A stretch of DNA of 6,718 nt from Acidovorax_G sp046289925 (GTDB lineage: Bacteria > Pseudomonadota > Gammaproteobacteria > Burkholderiales > Burkholderiaceae_C), in contig JBKBUN010000153.1 in assembly GCA_046289925.1 (NCBI GenBank), positions 1 through 6,718 on the forward strand. Direction: 5' to 3'. The position numbers and the translations under genes are program-made. This document shows positions 1 to 6,576 of the stretch, in pieces. Position 1 is the first letter of the stretch, and each line of letters starts with the position of its first letter. The notes under the pieces were generated by a model. The model was not told the origin of the DNA, made no database searches, and saw only the letters and a program-made list of their open reading frames with translations.

Positions 1-1017
1 CTGCGGCCCATCCGCACCTGGGTCAACCAGGCGCTGGCGAAGATGGACGCCAAGTTCTCGGCCATGTACGAGGCCGATATCAAGGGCGGTCGCCCCAGCA
101 TCGCACCGGAGAAGCTCATGCGCGCGATGCTGCTGCAGGTGCTGTACAGCGTGCGCAGCGAGCGGCAACTGGTCGAGCAGATCCAATACAACCTGCTGTT
201 GCGCTGGTTCGTCGGCCTGGCCATCGAAGACACCGTGTGGAACCACTCGGTGTTCAGCAAGAACCGCGACCGCCTCATCGAGCACAACGCGGTGACCGAG
301 CTGTTCAACGCCACGGTGCAGATGGCCGAGCAGCGCGGGCTGCTGTCGGGCGAGCACTTCAGCGTGGACGGCACGCTCATCCAGGCCTGGGCCAGCCACA
401 AGAGCATGCGGCGCAAGGACGGATCGGACGATGGCCGTCCGCCCGAGGACTGGCGTGGCGAGCCACGCAGCCACGATACGCACGCCTGCACCAGCGACCC
501 CGACTCGAGGCTGTACCGCAAGAGCCACGCGGCGCCCGCGCTGCCGAGCTACCTGGGCCATGTGCTGACCGACAACCGGCATGGCCTGGTGGTCAACGTG
601 CAGGCCAGCCTCTCGCAGGGCACGGCCGAGCGCGAAGTGGCCGCGCAGATGCTGGCCGACGTCGCCACTCCGGGCAAGCCAGCGACGGTGGGTGCGGACA
701 AGGCCTACGACACCAAGGGCTTCGTCAAGGCGTGCCGCCAGATCGGCGTGACGCCGCACGTGGCCCAGAACCTCAACCGCAACGGTGGCAGCGCCATCGA
801 CGGTCGCACCACCCGGCACGCCGGCTACGCGCTCAGCCAGCGCAAGAGGAAGTGCATCGAGCAGTGCTTCGGCTGGGGCAAGCTGATCGGTCCGATCCGC
901 CAGGTCATGGTGCAGGGACTGGACAAGGTCAACCAACTGCTGACGCTGACGATGGCCGCCTACAACCTCACGCGGCTGCGGACCTTGGCGCAATTGCGCC
1001 CGCAGAGCGCCCAATGA
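1..1017 (+). CDS. IS5-family DDE transposase, 5' end missing
   Basis: The frame is open from base 1 (it reads LRPIRTWVNQALAKMDAKF), so the Met at 43 is internal and the true start lies upstream, probably about 25 codons outside the window judging from typical relatives. The visible 338 codons show the N-terminal DUF772-like region (GRPSIAPEKLMRAMLLQ, RSERQLVEQIQYNLLLRWFVGL) and an RNase H-fold DDE catalytic domain. Counting from the Met at 43, the candidate catalytic residues are D109 (FSVDGTL), D219 (VGADKAYDT) and E273 (CIEQCFGWGK, the usual place of the glutamate). There is no internal stop or frameshift. It would cut and move copies of its own element and possibly short elements with the same ends. 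The family is sure; the subgroup is not assigned. Confidence 0.93.
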   Translation: MRPIRTWVNQALAKMDAKFSAMYEADIKGGRPSIAPEKLMRAMLLQVLYSVRSERQLVEQIQYNLLLRWFVGLAIEDTVWNHSVFSKNRDRLIEHNAVTELFNATVQMAEQRGLLSGEHFSVDGTLIQAWASHKSMRRKDGSDDGRPPEDWRGEPRSHDTHACTSDPDSRLYRKSHAAPALPSYLGHVLTDNRHGLVVNVQASLSQGTAEREVAAQMLADVATPGKPATVGADKAYDTKGFVKACRQIGVTPHVAQNLNRNGGSAIDGRTTRHAGYALSQRKRKCIEQCFGWGKLIGPIRQVMVQGLDKVNQLLTLTMAAYNLTRLRTLAQLRPQSAQ

Positions 1018-1173
1018 GTAGCGAGAAGGCCGAAATGCCCCCCTTCTGGCCCTCGAATACGACCAAACTCGGGCTGACAAGGCAGTTGCAGCGCGAACTG
1101 CGGGCTGTATGACCTCATCGGACCGAATCACGGTGGCGGAACTCGCGTTCACGGGTGGTTCTTCAACGGCCTG
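1..1173 (+). mobile_element. IS5-family insertion sequence, right part (left end outside window)
   Basis: The window opens inside the transposase gene of this element. The right boundary is placed at 1173 because 1159-1173 reads TTCTTCAACGGCCTG. This is the terminal-repeat type of many IS5-family elements, and 14 of its 15 bases match the terminal repeats of the small element at 5120-5321. The four bases that follow, CTAG at 1174-1177, fit the YTAR target duplication known for part of the IS5 family, but the left copy is outside the window, so this is untested. Positions 1018-1158 between the transposase stop and the terminal repeat hold no gene that I can support. Confidence 0.8.
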
Positions 1174-1177
1174 CTAG

Positions 1178-1295
1178 GGGTCGGTACCGCAACAAGGCGA
1201 CCGCAGAGACCTGACGTGCTGCGGGCCCGGTCGACAGGTCATCCGCCGGCATCGACAGGACGGCGTGCGGCTGCGGCCCGAGCACTCCAGTCACC
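1178..1295. other. unassigned islet between two IS5 elements
   Basis: These 118 bases lie between the right end of the first IS5 element plus its putative target site and the left target site of the second. The bases are GC-rich with no start codon plus ribosome site. A minus-strand frame crosses it without a stop, but the frame also runs through both flanking elements, so it is no evidence of a gene. It is probably ancestral genomic DNA, or a remnant of an interrupted gene. No function is assigned. Confidence 0.4.
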
Positions 1296-1419
1296 CTAAG
1301 GCTACGCTGAACAAGCATGCTGATTTCGGCATGCCGGTGGTTTGCACCGAGCGGACGTTGCGCATGATGAGATCGGTGGGTCGAAATGGCCGATTTCGAG
1401 CCAAATGGTCCCCGGTTTG

Positions 1420-1455
1420 GCCCCGCAGGGGCGGCTGCGCGCCCATTTCGGGCGC
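1420..1455 (-). repeat. two tandem hairpins just past the transposase stop
   Basis: A perfect 6-bp stem (GCGCCC 1439-1444, GGGCGC 1450-1455, 5-nt loop) lies 2 nt past the stop codon of the minus-strand transposase. A second perfect 5-bp stem (GCCCC 1420-1424, GGGGC 1428-1432) follows. No T-run comes after either one in the minus direction, so a classic intrinsic terminator is not supported; they may still slow polymerase or protect the 3' end of the message. Confidence 0.4.
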
Positions 1456-1457
1456 AC

Positions 1458-2423
1458 TCATGCCATGAGGCGCTTGCGCGCCAGGTAGATGTTGGCCAGG
1501 CCCAGCGCCACGAACGAGCGCGTGGCGTTCTTCGCCAGCCCGCGGTAGCGCACCTTGGCAAAGCCCCACAGCCGCTTGACCACGGCGAACACATGCTCCA
1601 CGCGGGCGCGCACCTTGGACTTGTGGCGGTTCTTCGCGCGCTGGGATTGGTCGATCTGGCCGCCTGTGCGCACGCGCTGGTTGGTGAAGTCCTTGGCCCG
1701 CGGGGCCTTCGAGCCGATCAGCGCCTTCTGGCTGGCATAGGCACTGTCGCCGTACACGCGCTGCTCGTTGCCGTGCAGCAAGTCGGGCAACGGGTGCTTG
1801 TCGTGCACGTTGGCCGCGGTGACCACCGCGCTGTGCGCCCGCCCGGTGCGGCTGTCCACCCCGATGTGCAGCTTCATGCCGAAGTACCACTGCTGGCCCT
1901 TGCGCGTCTGGTGCATCTCGGGATCGCGCGCCTTGTCCGCGTTGTTCGTCGAGCTGGGCGCGCCGATGATGGTGGCATCCACGATCGTGCCCGTGCCCAC
2001 CTTCAGACCCCGCGCCTGCAGCACCCGGCCGACCGTGGCGAACAACTGCTGGCCCAGCTCGTGCTTCTCCAGCAGGCGCCAGAACTTCAGCAGCGTCGTG
2101 CCGTCGGGCACCCGCTCGCGGCCCAGGTCGATCCCAACGAAACGGCGCAGCGCCGTGCTGTCCAGCAGTGCTTCCTCGCAGGCTTCGTCGGCCAGGTTGA
2201 ACCAGTGCTGCACGAAGTACATCCGCAGCATGCGCTCCAGCCCCACCGGTGGACGCCCGTTGCCCGGCTTCGGATAGTGCTGCTCGATCACCGCACACAG
2301 CTCCTGCCACGGCACGATCTTGTCCATCGTCGCCAGGAACATGTCGCGCTTGGTGGGGCGCCGGTACTGTTCGAAGCCGGCGCCTTGGTCGGCCGCCATC
2401 GCAAGGGTCTGTTGCGTTTTCAT
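1458..2423 (-). CDS. IS5-family DDE transposase, full length
   Basis: This 321-residue protein has the typical length of IS5-group transposases. The N-terminal half (about residues 20-110) holds the DUF772-type region with GRPPVGLERMLRMYFVQHWF and the DGTTLLKFWRLLEKH stretch. The catalytic DDE domain follows, with candidate D149 (GTIVDATIIGAPSST), D226 (RVYGDSAYAS) and E276 (RARVEHVFAVVKRLWG). The start was put at the ATG at 2423 (MKTQQTLAMAADQG). Two GTG codons lie directly upstream (2429 and 2426) and give a two-residue longer alternative; neither has a strong ribosome site. The gene is intact, so the element may still move. It faces the same way as sdaA, and no cargo gene is present. Confidence 0.95.
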   Translation of the reverse strand: MKTQQTLAMAADQGAGFEQYRRPTKRDMFLATMDKIVPWQELCAVIEQHYPKPGNGRPPVGLERMLRMYFVQHWFNLADEACEEALLDSTALRRFVGIDLGRERVPDGTTLLKFWRLLEKHELGQQLFATVGRVLQARGLKVGTGTIVDATIIGAPSSTNNADKARDPEMHQTRKGQQWYFGMKLHIGVDSRTGRAHSAVVTAANVHDKHPLPDLLHGNEQRVYGDSAYASQKALIGSKAPRAKDFTNQRVRTGGQIDQSQRAKNRHKSKVRARVEHVFAVVKRLWGFAKVRYRGLAKNATRSFVALGLANIYLARKRLMA

Positions 2424-2477
2424 CACCACTCAACGATTCAGCCGCTCGTGCGGTGGACTTGTTCAGCGTTGCCTTAA

Positions 2478-2641
2478 CGCGAAATTACAGGCCCCGTCCT
2501 GGGGCTTGCACTATGGGTCCGGAGGACCGCAGGGCCGGGTGGCCTCGATCGGCCTGGGCGCTGCGGGTTGAAGACCGGCCCAAGACGCCGGGCGCTTTGG
2601 GGCCGTGGAGCGGGCCGGGCGTGGCCCGGCCCTGGGGACAA
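2478..2641. other. hairpin-rich spacer between the IS5 element and sdaA
   Basis: No coding region is supported here. Several inverted repeats are packed together: GCCCC/GGGGC at 2491-2505, GGTCC/GGACC at 2516-2528, an imperfect stem at about 2578-2604, and a perfect 9-bp stem at 2612-2632. This is probably the native 3' flank of sdaA, now cut short by the insertion sequence. Confidence 0.4.
2612..2632 (-). terminator. perfect 9-bp GC hairpin after sdaA, possible terminator
   Basis: GGGCCGGGC, a GTG loop (plus-strand reading) and GCCCGGCCC form a perfect stem starting 9 nt past the sdaA stop codon. The position fits transcription termination of the minus-strand cluster, and a second, imperfect GC stem follows at about 2578-2604. 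There is no U-tract after either stem, so it would have to be a U-less terminator or a 3'-end stabiliser. The structure is seen; the function is inferred. Confidence 0.4.
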
Positions 2642-4033
<1,392 letters not shown>

Positions 4034-4040
4034 GGGGGGG

Positions 4041-4044
4041 CTCC
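4041..4044 (-). promoter_or_regulatory. ribosome binding site of sdaA
   Basis: On the minus strand GGAG stands 7 nt before the ATG at 4033, separated by a run of C. It lies in the 25-bp gap behind the ltaE stop and supports the shorter sdaA start. Confidence 0.65.
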
Positions 4045-4058
4045 AGGAGGGGTGAGGT

Positions 4059-5108
4059 TCAGGCCTGGCAGAGCTGCCGCAGGTCGGTGGCAAAGGCATC
4101 CACCGCCTCGGCCGTGGTGTCCCAGGCGCACATCAGGCGGCAGCCGCCACCGGCGATGAACTGGTAGAACTTCCAGCCCTTCGCATACAGGCCTTCGATG
4201 ACCGGGGCCGGGATCTGGGCGAATACCGAGTTCACCTGCGGCGGGTGCAGCACCTGCACACCGGGGATGTCGCGGATCGCGTCGTACAGGCGCTGCGCCA
4301 TCGCATTGGCATGCCGGGCGTTGCGCAGCCAGACGTCGTTTTCCATCAGGCCCACCCAGGGCGCCGAGATGAAGCGCATCTTCGATGCCAGCTGGCCGGC
4401 CTGTTTCACGCGGTAGGCAAAGTCCTCCGACAGCGCCCGGTCGAAGAAGACCACCGCCTCACCGACGGGCAGGCCGTTCTTGGTCCCGCCGAAGCACAAC
4501 ACGTCCACGCCGGCGCGCCAGGTGATCTCGCTGGGGTGGCAACCCAGGGCGGCCACCGCGTTGGCAAAGCGTGCACCGTCCATGTGCAGCTTGAGCTTGC
4601 GCCGCTTCGCAATCGCCGAGATCGCGCGCACTTCCTCCACGGTGTAGACCGTGCCGAGTTCGGTGGCCTGGGTGAGGCTCACCACCTTGGGCTTGGGGTA
4701 GTGGATGTCGCTGCGCTTGGTGACGAGCTGCTCCACCGCATCGGGCGTGAGCTTGCCCAGCCGGGCGGCCGGGCTTTCGGCTTCGGCCACGAGCAGCTTG
4801 GAACCGTTCGAGAAGAACTCCGGCCCGCCGCACTCGTCGGTCTCGATGTGGGCCACCGGCGTGCAGATCACCGAGTGGTAGCTCTGGCACATCGCGGCCA
4901 GCGCCAGCGAATTGGCCGCCGTGCCGTTGAAGACGAAGTAGACGTCGCAATCCGTCTGGAAGAGCTCGCGGATCTTGTCGGTGGAGCGCTGGGTCCAGAT
5001 GTCCTCCCCGTAGCCGGGCTGGTGGCCGCTGGCATTGGCCTCCATGAACCAATGCGTGGCCTCCGGGCACATCCCCGCGTAGTTGTCGCTGGCGAAATGC
5101 TGTTTCAT
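4059..5108 (-). CDS. ltaE: low-specificity L-threonine aldolase (PLP enzyme)
   Basis: This 349-residue cytosolic enzyme belongs to the beta-eliminating lyase / threonine aldolase family (fold type I, PLP). It cleaves L-threonine or L-allo-threonine to glycine and acetaldehyde. Visible motifs are the N-terminal FASDNYAGMCPEA (residues 5-17), FNGTAANSLAL (60-70), H87 in AHIETDE as the likely ring-stacking histidine, HMDGARFANAV (175-185) with D177 facing the PLP nitrogen, and CFGGTKNG with K210 as the Schiff-base lysine. The length fits the Pseudomonas-type enzyme. The start is the ATG at 5108. The same frame stays open 55 codons further upstream, but that extension is encoded by the small mobile element and is not part of the gene. 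The gene sits between gcvP and sdaA, matching a role in feeding glycine to the cleavage system. No clear Shine-Dalgarno is present: an element ends 11 bp upstream. The stereochemical preference is not decided by the sequence. Confidence 0.92.
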   Translation of the reverse strand: MKQHFASDNYAGMCPEATHWFMEANASGHQPGYGEDIWTQRSTDKIRELFQTDCDVYFVFNGTAANSLALAAMCQSYHSVICTPVAHIETDECGGPEFFSNGSKLLVAEAESPAARLGKLTPDAVEQLVTKRSDIHYPKPKVVSLTQATELGTVYTVEEVRAISAIAKRRKLKLHMDGARFANAVAALGCHPSEITWRAGVDVLCFGGTKNGLPVGEAVVFFDRALSEDFAYRVKQAGQLASKMRFISAPWVGLMENDVWLRNARHANAMAQRLYDAIRDIPGVQVLHPPQVNSVFAQIPAPVIEGLYAKGWKFYQFIAGGGCRLMCAWDTTAEAVDAFATDLRQLCQA

Positions 5109-5115
5109 GACGGTA

Positions 5116-5119
5116 TTAT
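5116..5119. repeat. target-site duplication, ltaE side
   Basis: TTAT directly left of the small element, identical to 5322-5325 on the other side. It lies 8-11 nt upstream of the ltaE start. Confidence 0.75.
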
Positions 5120-5321
5120 CAGGCCGTTGAAAAAGTACCCTTCGAACGCACCAGTGACGCTGCTTTCGAAGAAACGAGCCACCCAGACGCATCTGTGTAG
5201 CGATTGCGACGTGCATCTCGGCCGGTTTGCAGGCCGTTTTGCCCATTTTGGGCGCACGTACCCCAGCACTCACTCGTACCGCCCAACGCGGGGGGGTGGC
5301 GAGGGATTTTTCAACGGCCTG
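5120..5321. mobile_element. 202-bp MITE-like element between gcvP and ltaE
   Basis: Perfect 15-bp terminal inverted repeats, CAGGCCGTTGAAAAA at 5120-5134 and TTTTTCAACGGCCTG at 5307-5321, bound a segment without any gene. It is flanked by a 4-bp direct duplication TTAT (5116-5119 and 5322-5325). Size, ends, target duplication and lack of coding capacity fit a miniature inverted-repeat element moved in trans by an IS5-type transposase. The right terminal repeat of the IS5 element at the window start matches at 14 of 15 bases. Removing the element and one TTAT restores a gcvP-ltaE gap of 7 bp, which supports a clean insertion into an operon. One frame is open through it and fuses with ltaE, but it is not a gene. 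Confidence 0.85.
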
Positions 5322-5325
5322 TTAT
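5322..5325. repeat. target-site duplication, gcvP side, contains the gcvP stop
   Basis: TTAT directly right of the small element. On the minus strand it reads ATAA, that is the last base of the final CAA codon plus the TAA stop of gcvP, so the reading frame end was preserved at the insertion point. Confidence 0.75.
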
Positions 5326-5906
5326 TGGTACTCGCTCAAGGGCACGCAACTGCAGAACAGGTTGCGGTCGCCATAGACGTTGTCCACCCGGCCCACCGGC
5401 GACCAGTACTTCTGCCGGCGCAGGCGGGCCAGCGGGTAGGCGGCCTCCTCGCGGGTGTAGGCGTGGTTCCACTCGGCCTTGAGCAGGCTCTCGGCCGTGT
5501 GGGGCGCATTCTTCAACGGGTTGTCCTCGCGCGGCCATTCGCCACGCTCGACCTTGGCGATCTCCTCGCGGATCGCGAGCATCGCCTCGACGAAGCGGTC
5601 CAGCTCGGCCAACGATTCGCTCTCGGTGGGCTCGACCATTAGCGTGCCGGCCACCGGGAAGCTCAGCGTGGGCGCATGGAAGCCGTAGTCGATCAGGCGC
5701 TTGGCCACGTCCTCGGCCGTGATGCCGCTGGTCTCTTTCAGCGGGCGCAGATCCAGGATGCACTCATGGGCCACGCCACCGCCCTTGATGCCCGGCACGT
5801 TGCTGCTGAAATGCAGCTCGTACGGGCCGTCCAGGCGTGCGGCGATGTAGTTGGCGCTCAGGATGGCCGTCTCGGTGGCGGCCTTCAGCCCCCCGGCGCC
5901 CATCAT
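5322..5906 (-). pseudogene. gcvP: glycine decarboxylase P-protein, C-terminal fragment
   Basis: This stretch encodes the last 195 residues of the P-protein (about 950-970 residues in the family), the PLP enzyme that decarboxylates glycine and hands the aminomethyl group to GcvH. It begins with MMGAGGLKAATETAILSANY, which is internal in the family, and continues through NVPGIKGGGVAHECILDLRP and the usual C-terminal part to VDNVYGDRNLFCSCVPLSEYQ, the family's normal end. Upstream of the double Met the frame runs into unrelated sequence (HSGSPAIQTS) and a stop at 5937-5939, because a decayed insertion sequence abuts it. The PLP-lysine motif of the family lies N-terminal to this part and is absent, so the fragment cannot be active. 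The coding sequence itself has no frameshift, suggesting a rather recent loss. The C-terminus points into ltaE, as expected for a former gcvP-ltaE-sdaA operon. Confidence 0.93.
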
Positions 5907-5931
5907 GTGTGAGCCTGAAGGGGCGATCTGG

Positions 5932-5959
5932 GTCGATCATTGTTCACATGGTGATCGAC
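5932..5959. repeat. perfect 8-bp inverted repeat in the element's left end
   Basis: GTCGATCA (5932-5939) and TGATCGAC (5952-5959) are a perfect inverted pair around a 12-nt spacer. The pair lies just inside the left terminal repeat and overlaps the start of the transposase relic, so it could be a transposase or repressor contact site, or an RNA hairpin over the start. The role is unknown. Confidence 0.5.
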
Positions 5960-6357
5960 ATGAACGGCTCTGCGCTGGGCACCATTGGCCAACTGCGCGC
6001 CCTCCTCGAAGGCACGCTGTCCGTTGCCTTCGCGCCCTTTGCCGATGGCGATGCGCGCTGCGCGCCCATCGCCAGCGTGGTGCGCCCAACCCCAGGGGCA
6101 GGTGGGCGCGTCATCCGCATCGACTCCGTGCACCAGGGCGATCAGGACGGCACCAAGGGGGTCTATCGCATCAACGCGCTGGCCGAGGGCAAGAACGGCT
6201 CGGGGTCGTGCGCAAGGCCTATCCGCCCGATGGGGTTCAAACTCCGCTGGAGAAGCTGGCCTTGCAGATGACCGATCTGCCGGCCGCCGAAGCCCTCAAC
6301 GCCGCGCGGCTGCTGCTGTTTGCCACCATCGCCAAACGATCCGGACCAGCCGCCTGA
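5948..6357 (+). pseudogene. DDE integrase-type transposase, internally collapsed relic
   Basis: Conserved blocks of an integrase-core (rve-like) transposase of roughly 400 residues appear in the right order with the material between them missing. The blocks are an N-terminal stretch SALGTIGQLRALLEGTLSVAF; then VIRIDSVHQGDQDGTKGVY, with the first catalytic Asp codon at 6122; then AEGKNG, with the likely catalytic Glu codon at 6185; then VVRK, AYPPDGVQTPLEKLA, and a C-terminal AAEALNAARLLLFATIAKR ending at the TGA at 6355. The second catalytic Asp region is gone. The reading frame changes near 6203-6204, between the AEGKNG and VVRK blocks. ATG at 5948 or 5960 are possible former starts. The product cannot be active. 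Recognition is from remembered family consensus, and no subgroup name is claimed. Confidence 0.75.
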
Positions 6358-6403
6358 GCAGACCCGAACAGACCCGCTCACTCCACAGGGTTCAGGCTCA
6401 TAC

Positions 6404-6490
6404 CTGAATTGGAAAACACTATTCGCTGGCGATCAAAGAACGGCAGGCACTCGGCTGGCCTAGCGACGACTCGGAGGGCGAACCTCGAGC
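6404..6490. other. unassigned spacer upstream of the DUF2061 gene
   Basis: This stretch runs from the right end of the insertion remnant to the inverted repeats of the next promoter. It is lower in GC than the coding regions around it. A 37-codon open stretch ends in TGA at 6519-6521 but has no start codon with a ribosome site, so I do not call a gene. It is not gcvP sequence. Confidence 0.4.
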
Positions 6491-6492
6491 TT

Positions 6493-6515
6493 CTATCTAT
6501 CAGATAGTGCCTATC
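6493..6515. promoter_or_regulatory. overlapping inverted repeats, candidate operator
   Basis: CTATCT (6493-6498) and AGATAG (6502-6507) form a perfect 6-bp inverted repeat with a 3-nt spacer. GATAG (6503-6507) then pairs with CTATC (6511-6515), also across 3 nt. Three CTATC/GATAG arms at 8-10-bp intervals immediately upstream of a candidate -35 box suggest a dimeric or tetrameric regulator site. The CTAT/ATAG words recall OxyR-type sites, but the spacing does not follow the classic four-ATAG pattern, so the regulator is left open. Confidence 0.4.
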
Positions 6516-6517
6516 GA

Positions 6518-6546
6518 TTGATTTCTCAGGTCCTCGCCCCTACCAT
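6518..6546 (+). promoter_or_regulatory. candidate sigma-70 promoter of the DUF2061 gene
   Basis: TTGATT (6518-6523) and TACCAT (6541-6546) stand 17 bp apart, and each matches its consensus hexamer at four of six positions. The predicted start near 6553 would give a 5' leader of about 24 nt with a good ribosome site. The -35 box directly follows the inverted repeats. Confidence 0.45.
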
Positions 6547-6564
6547 GGACTCCAGCGTTTCCCC

Positions 6565-6570
6565 AAGGAG
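6565..6570 (+). promoter_or_regulatory. strong ribosome binding site of the DUF2061 gene
   Basis: AAGGAG stands 6 nt before the ATG at 6577. It decides this start over the internal ATG at 6622 and over the ATG at 6544, which has no such site. Confidence 0.8.
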
Positions 6571-6576
6571 CACACC

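Larger units (their letters stand above)
1300..2473 (-). mobile_element. complete IS5-family insertion sequence, about 1.17 kb
   Basis: Both ends are visible. The left end at 1300-1315 reads GGCTACGCTGAACAAG and the right end at 2458-2473 reads CTTGTTCAGCGTTGCC. They are inverted repeats matching at 15 of 16 positions. The flanks are CTAA (1296-1299) and TTAA (2474-2477), which agree with the YTAR target preference known for IS5-type elements but differ at the first base; a 3-bp TAA duplication is the alternative reading. The 1174-bp length is normal for the family. The single gene is a full-length transposase on the minus strand, and it is followed by hairpins and about 140 bp of non-coding tail. 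The element sits downstream of sdaA and does not break any recognised gene. Confidence 0.9.
5907..6403 (+). mobile_element. decayed insertion sequence remnant, about 0.5 kb
   Basis: The proposed ends are the inverted pair GTGTGAGCCTGAA (5907-5919) and TTCAGGCTCATAC (6391-6403), matching at 12 of 13 positions. The interior holds a transposase relic on the plus strand (5948-6357). No target duplication is recognisable: the left flank reads CATCAT and the right flank CTGAAT. gcvP sequence stops at the left end and does not resume on the right, so insertion was accompanied or followed by deletion or recombination. The full-length relatives I know of are about three times as long, which means most of the element has been lost from the inside. 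Confidence 0.7.

Noticed and set aside
1163..1594. A minus-strand frame of 143 codons covering the islet between the IS5 elements
   Set aside because: It starts inside the second transposase in another frame and ends in the terminal repeat of the first element; there is no ribosome site or known domain.
4034..4099. A longer sdaA start 22 codons upstream
   Set aside because: It overlaps the ltaE end, is rich in Pro/Ser, and lacks conservation. GGAG before 4033 and the family N-terminus favour the shorter form.
5109..5273. A 55-codon N-terminal extension of ltaE in the same frame
   Set aside because: It is encoded almost entirely by the MITE-like element and has no family resemblance. The conserved start of the aldolase (FASDNYAG) follows the ATG at 5108.
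4245..5642. A 465-codon plus-strand open frame opposite ltaE and gcvP
   Set aside because: It runs through two unrelated genes and a mobile element, which only an antisense shadow would do.
6408..6518. A 37-codon open stretch reading into the DUF2061 promoter
   Set aside because: There is no start codon with a ribosome site, and the last codons overlap the operator and -35 region. It could be a gene remnant but is not supportable.
6493..6530. A definite OxyR binding site
   Set aside because: The CTAT/ATAG words are present, but the arms are 3 nt apart instead of the classic ATAG-N7-CTAT layout, so only an unnamed operator is claimed.
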